DNA of 7,935 nucleotides from an uncultured Prevotella sp. (GTDB lineage Bacteria; Bacteroidota; Bacteroidia; Bacteroidales; Bacteroidaceae), in the NCBI GenBank assembly GCA_934229335.1, contig CAKQDQ010000110.1, forward strand, positions 1 through 7,935, written 5' to 3'. Within the stretch, counting starts at the first letter, position 1, and every line of letters begins with the position of its first letter. The notes under the pieces were generated by a model, which worked only from the letters and a program-made list of their open reading frames with translations, made no database searches and had not been told where the DNA came from. This document shows, piece after piece, positions 1-5,980 of the stretch. The position numbers and the translations under genes are program-made.

Positions 1-918
1 ATCTATAATAGTATTCTTCAGACTGAAGTTGGGGTTACGATAGAATGGTTCGTCAGGAACATCTTTCCAATACTTTGTTCGCTTGTATGTCAGTAACCCA
101 GGATTATACAGGTGCTGATAGAAGACGACTATGGACAGCACAGCCGAGAATGACATCTGAAAACCTATGTCGAACAACCACACTGGTTTGGCAATCAGCA
201 CGATGAGGGCTGTGGTGAGCACTGTTGATATAGCGGTGGGTCGACGTCCTGTCAACGGTATCAACGTGTAAATGCTTATCATTATGGCAGCTCGTATTAT
301 TGACGGACGGCAGCCTACAAGCATGGTGTAAAGCCATATCACTGTGACTATCAGGCAGGCTGTTACAACAGGATACCGCTTACGTGGTAAGAAGTAGGCT
401 AAGAAGGCGAATATTATTCCTACGTGCAGTCCTGACAATGCGAAGACATGAGACGCGCTGCTTCTGCTATAATCTTGCCGTAAGGGGTGTGACACTTCGC
501 TTTTGTCGCCAAGTGTCATGGCTGTTACTACTGCTTTCTCATCGCCATGCAGCCCTTGTGTTTCGTATATAGTGGCAAGACGTTGGCGTTGCATCGTCAC
601 AAAATGTGTTAGCACGGTATCGTCTGCTGATGGTGAGCGTGCTTCCTTATAGTCATGGAAACACATTATGGTCATGCCGAAGAGGAGGACGGACAGAGAA
701 AGTGTAATGTTTGCTGCCCACTCACTTTTATGCATCAACAAGAAGGCTATGATGGTAAAGAAGAGTGACGCTATGCCAAGATGTAGGGGGTCGAGTATTA
801 ACGTTAACAAACAGCTATCTCCTAACAGTAAAGCTACCTTCCTCTCAAGATAGATGCCTGTTCCTAAGGTCAAAACAGTAATAAATAGGTAAGACGGGAA
901 AGGCGTGGAAGGCTTCAT
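1..918 (-). CDS. comEC: ComEC/Rec2-family DNA uptake channel protein, N-terminal 306 residues (partial)
   Basis: ComEC is the inner-membrane channel that carries single-stranded DNA into the cytoplasm during natural transformation. The frame is open from an ATG at 918 to the left edge, so the C-terminus is outside the window. Residues 8-24, 48-62 and 70-86 look like membrane helices. The competence domain starts near residue 125 and shows the family signatures: SHVFALSGLHVGII (156-169), GCRPSIIRAAIM (202-213) and DIGFQMSFSAV (250-260), among further hydrophobic segments. An in-frame TAA lies a short way upstream and no other ATG intervenes, which fixes the start. I see no clear Shine-Dalgarno site and no TAnnTTTG box in the gap before it. 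Only about 35 residues separate the third helix from the competence domain, so the OB-fold (DUF4131) usual in longer ComEC proteins appears absent. Whether the C-terminal metallo-hydrolase domain exists cannot be seen. Confidence 0.9.
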   Translation of the reverse strand, partial: MKPSTPFPSYLFITVLTLGTGIYLERKVALLLGDSCLLTLILDPLHLGIASLFFTIIAFLLMHKSEWAANITLSLSVLLFGMTIMCFHDYKEARSPSADDTVLTHFVTMQRQRLATIYETQGLHGDEKAVVTAMTLGDKSEVSHPLRQDYSRSSASHVFALSGLHVGIIFAFLAYFLPRKRYPVVTACLIVTVIWLYTMLVGCRPSIIRAAIMISIYTLIPLTGRRPTAISTVLTTALIVLIAKPVWLFDIGFQMSFSAVLSIVVFYQHLYNPGLLTYKRTKYWKDVPDEPFYRNPNFSLKNTIID

Positions 919-968
919 GGCGTTATTAATTCTAAAGTTCTTTTTACGTTAGGCTCCATTAGTCTAAC

Positions 969-1012
969 ATTAAATATAGGGTGGTTCTATGAATTACCAC
1001 CCTATATTTAAT
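969..1012 (-). terminator. Perfect 17-bp stem-loop downstream of manC
   Basis: Arms 969-985 and 996-1012 are exact reverse complements around a 10-base loop. The stem lies about 170 bases after the manC stop and 51 bases before the comEC start. It has no long U tract on either strand, though the base of the stem is A/T-rich. Its core (AGGGTGGTTCTAT then AATTA and CCACCCT) matches the stem-loop at 4513-4547, so it is probably one of a family of 3'-end hairpins. A terminator or mRNA-stabilising role is inferred. Confidence 0.6.
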
Positions 1013-1035
1013 ACAGGCAAGAAAAATATTAATGA

Positions 1036-1057
1036 CAGATTAACGTCAGATTAACGT
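1036..1057. repeat. Tandem 11-bp direct repeat, two exact copies
   Basis: CAGATTAACGT occurs at 1036-1046 and again at 1047-1057 with no gap. The second copy runs into the palindrome TTAACGTTAA. The 11-base period is close to one DNA turn, so two protein subunits could bind the same face, but nothing else here shows regulation. It lies in the manC-comEC gap and could be chance. Confidence 0.45.
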
Positions 1058-1181
1058 TAAACACACTGTGCGAAGCACGGTAATGACGCACCGTCTTTTA
1101 TTATCGCAGAACAGTTACATCTCTTCCACCTCGGTATTATGCTATCGTTTATAGCTTTTTGTAAGTCCGATGTTGGGAAGA

Positions 1182-2234
1182 TTATTCCGCGGAGAACTCC
1201 TTTATTCTTTGCTCCTCAGAGAGCTTACAGATAAGGAGTCTACCGTCACGTTGCGCTACTATATAACCGTCGAGTCCCTGAACAACCACCTGCTTGTTGC
1301 CTTCTACGTTGATTATGCAGTTGGTAGTCTCGAAAGTCTTAACGTTGTTGCTTATCAATCCATTGCCGTTAGCGTCCTTTTTCGTCAATGTCTGCAATGA
1401 TCCCCACGTACCCAGGTCGCTCCATCCGAAGTCTGCTGGGAAGACAAAGATTTCTTCTGCCTTTTCCATTATGGCATAATCTACGGATATATTTTCACAC
1501 TCCGCATAGTGTTCGTTGATGGCAGCCTGCTCTTTGTCGGTGCCATATACGTCTGTCATAGACTCGAAGATGCGACTTAACGCTGGCTGATACATTCTGA
1601 AAGCGTTGACAATGGTGCTGACATTCCAAATAAAGATGCCCGCGTTCCAGAAGTAGTTGTTATGTTTTATATATTCTTTAGCAGTCTCAAGGTTTGGTTT
1701 TTCGCGGAACGACTCTACCTGGAATATCTCTTTGTTACGCATACTGCGCTCTGCCATGTTAGCCTGTATGTAGCCATAGCCTGTCTCTGGTCTTGTAGGC
1801 TTCATTCCTAATGTCACTATAGAGTCTGTCTCACCAGCAAACTGCATTGCACCGTTTATAACGCGCTGAAACTCTTGTACATCCATAACGACGTGATCGC
1901 TTGGTGTCACCACGATGTTAGCTTTAGGGTCTTTCTTCTTAATTCTGTAGCTGACATATGCTATGCATGGTGCAGTATTGCGTCGGCATGGTTCACTGAG
2001 TATGTTTTCTGCCGGAATGTCAGGTAACTGCTGTCTTACCTTCTCCACATAGTCGGCACTTGTTACTACCCATACGTTCTCTGGTGAGCATATCCCCTTA
2101 AAACGGTCGTATGTCAACTGCATTAGTGAACGTCCTACTCCTAACACGTCAATAAACTGTTTAGGGTTGTCTACGGTGCTCATAGGCCAGAAACGACTGC
2201 CAACACCACCTGCCATTATCACGAGATGATTCAT
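1182..2234 (-). CDS. manC: Mannose-1-phosphate guanylyltransferase (GDP-mannose pyrophosphorylase)
   Basis: The enzyme joins mannose-1-phosphate and GTP to give GDP-mannose and pyrophosphate in the cytoplasm, supplying mannose and fucose donors for capsule, LPS and glycoproteins. The 350-residue protein is a single nucleotidyltransferase domain without the C-terminal phosphomannose isomerase domain of the long bifunctional ManC type. Visible motifs are the nucleotide-binding loop MAGGVGSRFWPMS with PKQF (7-27), EPCRRNTAPC (81-90), TPSDHV (110-115), PETGYGYI (149-156), the substrate-binding FREKP (176-180), WNAGIFIW (196-203), SVDYAIME (250-257) and DFGWSDLGTW (268-277). The ATG at 2234 is chosen because AAGGA lies 7 bases upstream and the protein then begins directly with the Rossmann strand. 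The upstream ATG at 2264 abuts the U tract of the rpoD terminator and is unlikely. The gene probably has its own promoter at the end of rpoD. The symbol is by family; the pathway partner genes are not in the window. Confidence 0.93.
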   Translation of the reverse strand: MNHLVIMAGGVGSRFWPMSTVDNPKQFIDVLGVGRSLMQLTYDRFKGICSPENVWVVTSADYVEKVRQQLPDIPAENILSEPCRRNTAPCIAYVSYRIKKKDPKANIVVTPSDHVVMDVQEFQRVINGAMQFAGETDSIVTLGMKPTRPETGYGYIQANMAERSMRNKEIFQVESFREKPNLETAKEYIKHNNYFWNAGIFIWNVSTIVNAFRMYQPALSRIFESMTDVYGTDKEQAAINEHYAECENISVDYAIMEKAEEIFVFPADFGWSDLGTWGSLQTLTKKDANGNGLISNNVKTFETTNCIINVEGNKQVVVQGLDGYIVAQRDGRLLICKLSEEQRIKEFSAE

Positions 2235-2241
2235 ATTGTTT

Positions 2242-2246
2242 TCCTT
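2242..2246 (-). promoter_or_regulatory. Ribosome binding site of manC
   Basis: AAGGA on the minus strand sits 7 bases before the ATG at 2234. Clear Shine-Dalgarno sites are uncommon in Bacteroidetes, and this one favours the downstream start over the ATG at 2264. Confidence 0.6.
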
Positions 2247-2264
2247 TATTTTGTTATAGTGCAT

Positions 2265-2316
2265 AAAAAAATTCTGACTATACCAGCGAGCTCATGGCTT
2301 GTCAGTATAGTCAGAA
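2265..2316 (-). terminator. Intrinsic terminator of rpoD
   Basis: On the minus strand TTCTGACTATAC (2316-2305) and GTATAGTCAGAA (2283-2272) form a perfect 12-bp stem, followed directly by seven T (2271-2265). It starts 12 bases after the rpoD stop codon and ends about 30 bases before the manC start, so rpoD and manC are separated unless RNA polymerase reads through. Confidence 0.93.
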
Positions 2317-2318
2317 CA

Positions 2319-2350
2319 CAAATTTAGTTTATCCGAGATACTTCATCAGA
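2319..2350 (-). promoter_or_regulatory. Predicted manC promoter overlapping the rpoD stop codon
   Basis: The minus strand has TAAATTTG (2326-2319), a full match to the Bacteroidetes -7 box TAnnTTTG. Exactly 20 bases upstream is TCTG (2350-2347), three of four matches to the -33 box TTTG. The start site would fall around 2315, at the very foot of the rpoD terminator stem, so the manC transcript would begin with that hairpin. Start-site mapping is not available here. Confidence 0.5.
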
Positions 2351-3201
2351 ATCTTGGAGTTACCGCTATCACGGAGTTTTGTTATAGATTTCTCCCTTAT
2401 CTGACGTACACGTTCTCTTGTCAGTCCGAGTTCGTCGCCAATCTCCTCCAGTCCTTTCTCGTGGCATCCTATGCCAAAGCACTCTCGGATAATGGTTATC
2501 TCTCTTTCCTTCAGCACCCTGCTGAGCACTGCGTTAAGCTCCTGTGCCATAGACTCATGGTCTACAGTGCGGTCTGTACGTGAATCTTCGCCACCTGCCA
2601 TGACGTCAATCATACAGTTGTCTTCACCGTCCTGGAAAGGCGCGTCAATAGATACGTGATGCCCATCAGCCATCATACCCTGAGAGATTTTGTCCTCGTC
2701 AATATTTGTAGCCTCAGACAATTCGCTTGTGCTTGGATGACGCTGGTATTTCTGCTCAAATCTATTGATTTCCTGGTTAATCTTGTTCAGCGAACCAACC
2801 TGATTTAATGGCAGTCGTACTATTCTGCTTTGCTCTGCTATTGCCTGTAGAATACTTTGTCTGATCCACCACACGGCATAGGAAATGAACTTAAATCCTC
2901 GTGTCTCATCAAACTTCTGTGCCGCTTTTATCAGACCGATGTTTCCTTCATCAATCAAGTCGGTCAATGACAATCCTTGATGCTGATATTGCTTAGCCAC
3001 TGACACCACAAAACGAAGATTGGATGTTACGAGCTTGTTCTTGGCACGCTCACCTGCTCTACCGCCTTTCTTAATGGCCTGCGCAAGTTCTATTTCTTCG
3101 TCAATGGTGATAAGTGGAGCACGACCAATCTCTACAAGATACTTGTCAAGAGCCTCGCTCGCACGGTTTGTGATACTTTTCTGAATCTTTAGCTGTCTCA
3201 T
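2329..3201 (-). CDS. rpoD: Primary RNA polymerase sigma factor, Bacteroidetes type (sigma-70 / SigA)
   Basis: This is the housekeeping sigma factor, which directs core RNA polymerase to TTTG / TAnnTTTG promoters in this phylum. At 290 residues it is short, as Bacteroidetes primary sigmas are, with no region 1.1. Region 1.2 covers about 14-50. Region 2 covers about 53-122, with TDLIDEGNIGLIKAAQKFD (80-98) and the -10 recognition and melting segment FKFISYAVWWIRQSI (103-117). Region 3 begins near IVRLPLNQVGSLNKI (127-141). Region 4 covers about 224-285, with the helix-turn-helix LEEIGDELGLTRERVRQIREK (251-271). The start MRQLKIQKSITNR is the typical N-terminus, with AAGGA 9 bases before the ATG. 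Residues 203-218, linking regions 3 and 4, are acidic and variable, as expected. The gene stands alone between long gaps and ends at a strong terminator. The call is firm because all DNA-binding regions are intact and the protein is not an ECF type. Confidence 0.96.
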   Translation of the reverse strand: MRQLKIQKSITNRASEALDKYLVEIGRAPLITIDEEIELAQAIKKGGRAGERAKNKLVTSNLRFVVSVAKQYQHQGLSLTDLIDEGNIGLIKAAQKFDETRGFKFISYAVWWIRQSILQAIAEQSRIVRLPLNQVGSLNKINQEINRFEQKYQRHPSTSELSEATNIDEDKISQGMMADGHHVSIDAPFQDGEDNCMIDVMAGGEDSRTDRTVDHESMAQELNAVLSRVLKEREITIIRECFGIGCHEKGLEEIGDELGLTRERVRQIREKSITKLRDSGNSKILMKYLG

Positions 3202-3210
3202 TCTATATCG

Positions 3211-3215
3211 TCCTT
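3211..3215 (-). promoter_or_regulatory. Ribosome binding site of rpoD
   Basis: AAGGA lies 9 bases before the rpoD ATG at 3201 on the minus strand and supports that start. Confidence 0.6.
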
Positions 3216-3340
3216 AAATGTAAACCAACAATCTTAATTCCTTACTTATAGTGACCTTTCTCATTCCCCCACTATTTAGGGAATACGTTTAACCTATTTC
3301 AATTATAACGAAAAATATGCCAAATTATTATGTCATGACA

Positions 3341-3348
3341 CAAAATTA
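3341..3348 (-). promoter_or_regulatory. Candidate -7 box for rpoD
   Basis: TAATTTTG on the minus strand matches TAnnTTTG. The -33 position 20 bases upstream reads TGTA, a poor match to TTTG. A TTTG does occur 32 bases upstream (3384-3381), too far for the usual promoter geometry. This is the best candidate in the region but not a strong one. Confidence 0.35.
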
Positions 3349-3420
3349 TCGCACCTTTAACATATTTTTACATTTACAATCAAACGAGAAAGGAATTGAG
3401 TACAGCTGTTATTGCGCTTC

Positions 3421-3436
3421 GCTCTACTTGTAGAGC
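3421..3436 (-). terminator. Short perfect hairpin downstream of the 3516-4004 gene
   Basis: GCTCTAC (3421-3427) and GTAGAGC (3430-3436) are exact reverse complements with two bases between them, so in RNA a 6-bp stem with a 4-base loop is expected. It lies about 80 bases past the stop of the small membrane protein gene. No U tract follows on the minus strand, so it may be a weak terminator, a 3'-end stabiliser or a protein site. Confidence 0.35.
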
Positions 3437-3515
3437 ATTAATCTATCTTTTATGCTTTGTATTGCTTGTGTATAACAAGAAAATTTAGATGACGACAGGG
3501 CTGAAGCTTGCCCCA

Positions 3516-4004
3516 TTAATCATACCTTGTGTTTGGATTCAGCTCTGCTGGTGTATACCACACTATGCCATATTTTTCTTTTAATATAGCTTTCTGAATA
3601 GACCACAAATCTTGGCACGTTCCCATTCTGAAATACAATTCTGCTGCTTTCTCTGGCTGGGTATTGAGCAGTGTTTTGGCTTCGCTTATCTTCTCGCGTT
3701 CGTAATATGAATATTCTAAATCTGTGCTATCTCCCATTCGGTTGAGGTGTTCTTCTGCATCACGTATCTCGTTGATGGCGTATGTACGATACACTTCTGC
3801 CATCACCTCTGGCAATATTTTTCTGTATTGTTCGGTTTTTTCTATTGAGTCATTATAACTTTTCAGAGCTTCGACAGACTTACTGTTATCCGCCTCACCA
3901 AAGACAAACGAACCTAAATCGTCTGAAAACACATACCCTCCTCCTACTATTATCAACAGTAGGAGTAATATTGTCACTATATGCTTTTTTCTATTTCGTT
4001 TCAT
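3516..4004 (-). CDS. Small membrane-anchored protein of unknown function
   Basis: I do not recognise this 162-residue protein. A basic N-terminus (KRNRKKH, 2-8) is followed by one strongly hydrophobic helix (about 9-24). This suggests an anchor with the N-terminus in the cytoplasm and the rest in the periplasm. Residues 40-145 look mostly helical and charged, with heptad-like stretches near 44-90 and 103-143. The pattern ALNTQPEKAAELYFRMG-like (112-128) faintly recalls a TPR helix pair, but one unit is not enough for a call. The only cysteine is C130. The ATG at 4004 is fixed by an in-frame TAA four codons upstream. There is no Shine-Dalgarno site. The predicted promoter lies about 150 bases upstream, which implies a long leader. 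Codon use and composition resemble the neighbours, so I take it as a real gene. Confidence 0.75.
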   Translation of the reverse strand: MKRNRKKHIVTILLLLLIIVGGGYVFSDDLGSFVFGEADNSKSVEALKSYNDSIEKTEQYRKILPEVMAEVYRTYAINEIRDAEEHLNRMGDSTDLEYSYYEREKISEAKTLLNTQPEKAAELYFRMGTCQDLWSIQKAILKEKYGIVWYTPAELNPNTRYD

Positions 4005-4152
4005 GATGGTTAGTTATAAGTTATTGCTCAATTATTTTTCTACACTTTTTTCGGCTTCTAAAAGATGGTGAGGTTACGCTAACTATATCTTGACATTCTG
4101 TCGCTATGGTCTATAAAGGTATATCGTATAAGCTGCATCTATTTATCTTTTG

Positions 4153-4211
4153 TGCAAAATTAGATAAAATTTCCGAATTATAAGTCGGTTAAAACAAAAA
4201 TCTTCTTTTGC
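4153..4211 (-). promoter_or_regulatory. Promoter module of the small membrane protein gene
   Basis: On the minus strand TAATTTTG (4162-4155) fits the -7 box TAnnTTTG. Eleven bases upstream is CTTATAATTCG (4184-4174), and further up GCAAAAGAA (4211-4203). The same three blocks, in the same order, precede the PAP2 gene at 7707-7767. No canonical TTTG occupies the -33 position; the conserved CTTATAATTCG covers that area instead. Transcription would start near 4150. Confidence 0.55.
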
Positions 4212-4299
4212 TACTTAAAATTGCACGAATATTAACGTTTTTGTCCTGTTTTTCTTCTTTTTCTTGTATTTCTACTGATTCCCGAATTGTATTTCTTGC

Positions 4300-4482
4300 C
4301 TATGAGACATTGGGCACTTTTCTGTTGCTCGCCTTCTTGCCTTGCTGACATTTTACGTTGCTTCTCGCTCTCGTTACAATCACGCCCTTTTCGCAATACG
4401 ATTTGGGCGTTATCGCACTGCGATAACGGTCCTTTCGCATGGTGATTAGATAGTTATCATTTTTGCCACTTAAACAGCGCAT
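4300..4482. repeat. Palindrome-rich segment, possible dispersed repeat
   Basis: The centre is a near-perfect palindrome: CGTTATCGCA (4408-4417), one base, then TGCGATAACG (4419-4428). A further GTTATC at 4453-4458 can pair with the same GATAAC (4422-4427), and CGCCC (4383-4387) can pair with GGGCG (4405-4409), so competing folds are possible. A 60-codon minus-strand frame spans the segment, but it is rich in R, K, S and N, lacks a ribosome site and crosses the palindrome. I think similar short translations recur in Prevotella genomes, which would point to a repeated non-coding element, but this is from memory and unverified. Confidence 0.4.
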
Positions 4483-4512
4483 ATTTGTGACTGGTGTATG
4501 TAAGAATAGTAT

Positions 4513-4547
4513 TTAGGGTGATTCTATTAATTATAGAACCACCCTAA
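4513..4547 (-). terminator. 15-bp stem-loop downstream of the WG-repeat gene
   Basis: On the minus strand TTAGGGTGGTTCTAT (4547-4533) pairs with ATAGAATCACCCTAA (4527-4513) over 15 positions, one of them G-U, around the loop AATTA. On the plus strand that position would be an A-C mismatch, so the fold belongs to the minus-strand RNA. It begins 20 bases past the stop codon of the WG-repeat gene. The sequence after it is U-rich only in part. Its core is shared with the stem-loop at 969-1012. Confidence 0.7.
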
Positions 4548-4566
4548 CAAGTAAGTACCTAAAGGT

Positions 4567-5745
4567 TTACCTAACCTTTTGCCCTTTACTATTTAGCATC
4601 TCACCTCTGACGTCGTCTGTCTTACACAAGTATAGGTCGTGGCCTATGGCTGTAATGTCGCAATATCTTGGTGGGGTTATTATTTTACCATTGGGCGACA
4701 TCAGGCCATACCAGCCTTCTTCTGCCTCATACTTTTTGCAGCTTGCTATTTTCTGATAAGGAGTTGGCACTGACTCTTCTGTCTGATTGCCATCGTCATC
4801 ACTGCTTGGGGCTGTTGTGTAGTGTATTTCATTGGTATCGTACATCATTCTGAAGACATTACGAATCATGAAGTCGTCTGTCAGCTCACCTTGCAAATTA
4901 TATCGGCGCAGAGTATGGTCTTTCATCGTGGCTGTTATGTAGCTACCTACTATCCAAAGGCTCGCTTCCATAGGTGGCACCACTGTTTTCAGACTCTCTG
5001 TAAGCACACTCTGCTTTCCACCTTTGCTTACGATAATGAATGTGTCTTTTGTAGCAATAGCATCATAGTCTGCCGTTAATTTCCAGTGACCTTTTTTGTC
5101 TATCAATCCATATTTGTCTCGTTTGTTGCCGTGTATCACACAGTATCCATCGTGAAACACATACCCCTCTGCTCCTGTTATATATGGTATGTTTAAGTCT
5201 ATGACTACATTGCCTTTGGCGTCGATGAACTTTATCATTCCGTTGTCGTCCACTGAAGCTAAGCCGTCAGAGAACACCCAGGCGTGCTTGTACTGTGGCT
5301 TTATGGCTATCTCGCCTGTCAGCATATTGAAGTAACCACGAGTCTCGCCATTGCTATAGCATACAAGTGAATCGTCGCCTAATGGCTTTGATATCCAATG
5401 TATGCCGGTGACGGTCTTTTTGCCATCGCGTGTTTCTACATAACTATCTATTTGATTGGGGCGACTGTTATAGGTGGCATTGCGTGACAAGTACTGTGAG
5501 TGGTAGCAGGAAGCGTCTAAATTGTTTGCGGCGTTGACTTTCTGATAAACCCATTTGTACAGTGCGTTGCCTGCTGAACAGGCTATCACGAACATGATGA
5601 ACGCAAAGCTGCCTCCTACAACACGACGGATGAAGATGCCATATCTTGACTCATCTTTCATGCCAAGTATCACGGTGAACCATTCGGCTGTGGCTGATAT
5701 AATGCCTGTCAGACCTTTCCAAAATAAAATAATTGATTTTTTCAT
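4567..5745 (-). CDS. Membrane-anchored WG-repeat protein
   Basis: The 392-residue protein has a probable membrane helix at about 43-60 preceded by RR, and a hydrophobic, amphipathic N-terminal stretch (5-28). The remainder carries WG (KWG) beta-repeats: GYFNMLTGEIAIKPQYKHAW with FSDGLASV (137-165), IKFIDAKGNVVI (171-182), KYGLIDKKGHWKLTADYDAI (211-230) and WYGLMSPNGKIITPPRYCDI (345-364), with weaker units between. WG repeats usually build beta-structures of unknown ligand; no catalytic site is visible, so no activity can be assigned. An acidic low-complexity insert (312-325, SSDDDGNQTEE) interrupts the repeats. I chose the ATG at 5745 because it gives MKKSII, preceded by purine-rich AAAGAAGAG; the frame stays open to an ATG at 5820, whose extra residues look non-coding. 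Topology is inferred as a cytoplasmic N-terminus with the repeats in the periplasm. The gene is monocistronic between two hairpins. Confidence 0.85.
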   Translation of the reverse strand: MKKSIILFWKGLTGIISATAEWFTVILGMKDESRYGIFIRRVVGGSFAFIMFVIACSAGNALYKWVYQKVNAANNLDASCYHSQYLSRNATYNSRPNQIDSYVETRDGKKTVTGIHWISKPLGDDSLVCYSNGETRGYFNMLTGEIAIKPQYKHAWVFSDGLASVDDNGMIKFIDAKGNVVIDLNIPYITGAEGYVFHDGYCVIHGNKRDKYGLIDKKGHWKLTADYDAIATKDTFIIVSKGGKQSVLTESLKTVVPPMEASLWIVGSYITATMKDHTLRRYNLQGELTDDFMIRNVFRMMYDTNEIHYTTAPSSDDDGNQTEESVPTPYQKIASCKKYEAEEGWYGLMSPNGKIITPPRYCDITAIGHDLYLCKTDDVRGEMLNSKGQKVR

Positions 5746-5821
5746 CTGTTTCTCTTCTTTGGCGTTTTTGAGTGTATATAAAATGTTGAACTGTTGTAAC
5801 GGCATGAACTGTAATGTCACT

Positions 5822-5841
5822 AAGTGTTCTATATTACACTT
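5822..5841. repeat. Inverted repeat upstream of the WG-repeat gene
   Basis: AAGTGT (5822-5827) and ACACTT (5836-5841) are reverse complements separated by 8 A/T-rich bases. The position is 77 bases before the start codon at 5745, so it could be an operator or a small leader hairpin. The arms are only 6 bp, so chance is possible. Confidence 0.3.
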
Positions 5842-5949
5842 GAATACTTGTCTTTATGTATATAGAGCGAAACAAGTAACCATTTCTATCACTATATTTA
5901 TGCACTTTCTCGCTGTGCTAACGCCTACTCTCTTGCCTGATATGTACAT

Positions 5950-5980
5950 AAAAAAAGCCATGGCTCTCTCGAACCATGGC
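5950..5980 (-). terminator. Intrinsic terminator of the PAP2 gene
   Basis: On the minus strand GCCATGGTTC (5980-5971) pairs with GAGCCATGGC (5966-5957) in a 10-bp stem with one G-U pair, closed by a GAGA (GNRA-type) tetraloop and followed by seven T (5956-5950). The G-U pair would be a C-A mismatch on the plus strand, so the terminator works for the minus strand. It lies about 80 bases past the PAP2 stop codon. Confidence 0.92.

Larger units (their letters stand above)
3202..3515. other. Intergenic region upstream of rpoD (314 bases)
   Basis: No coding frame is convincing here. The rpoD-proximal part is A/T-rich and probably holds the rpoD leader and promoter. TAATTTTG at 3348-3341 on the minus strand fits the -7 box, giving a leader of about 135 bases, but no good TTTG lies 19-21 bases upstream. 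A small inverted repeat, TTCCC (3264-3268) with GGGAA (3279-3283), lies in the predicted leader. The distal part holds the short hairpin at 3421-3436. Confidence 0.6.
4005..4566. other. Long intergenic region between the WG-repeat gene and the small membrane gene (562 bases)
   Basis: No credible gene is seen. From right to left it holds the stem-loop after the WG-repeat gene (4513-4547), a palindrome-rich segment (about 4300-4482), a pyrimidine-rich stretch (about 4235-4275), a promoter module (4153-4211) and a leader of about 145 bases before the gene starting at 4004. The leader contains no evident riboswitch that I can recognise. Confidence 0.7.

Noticed and set aside
1141..1160. Plus-strand terminator GCTAT-loop-ATAGC followed by five T
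   Set aside because: The stem is only 5 bp and A/T-rich, and no plus-strand gene leads into it. Chance is likely.
1170..1400. Plus-strand open frame of 76 codons at the manC 3' end
   Set aside because: It is antisense to the well-supported manC coding sequence and shows no protein family features.
2235..2264. Longer manC start at 2264
   Set aside because: That ATG directly follows the U tract of the rpoD terminator, whereas the ATG at 2234 has AAGGA at good spacing and gives the family-typical N-terminus.
4300..4482. Minus-strand open frame of 60 codons
   Set aside because: It crosses a near-perfect palindrome, has no ribosome site and has an R/K/S/N-rich translation. It is better explained as part of a non-coding structured segment or repeat.
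5746..5820. Longer start for the WG-repeat protein at 5820
   Set aside because: The extra 25 residues have no domain character, and MKKSII at 5745 has a purine-rich upstream stretch and a typical membrane-protein beginning.
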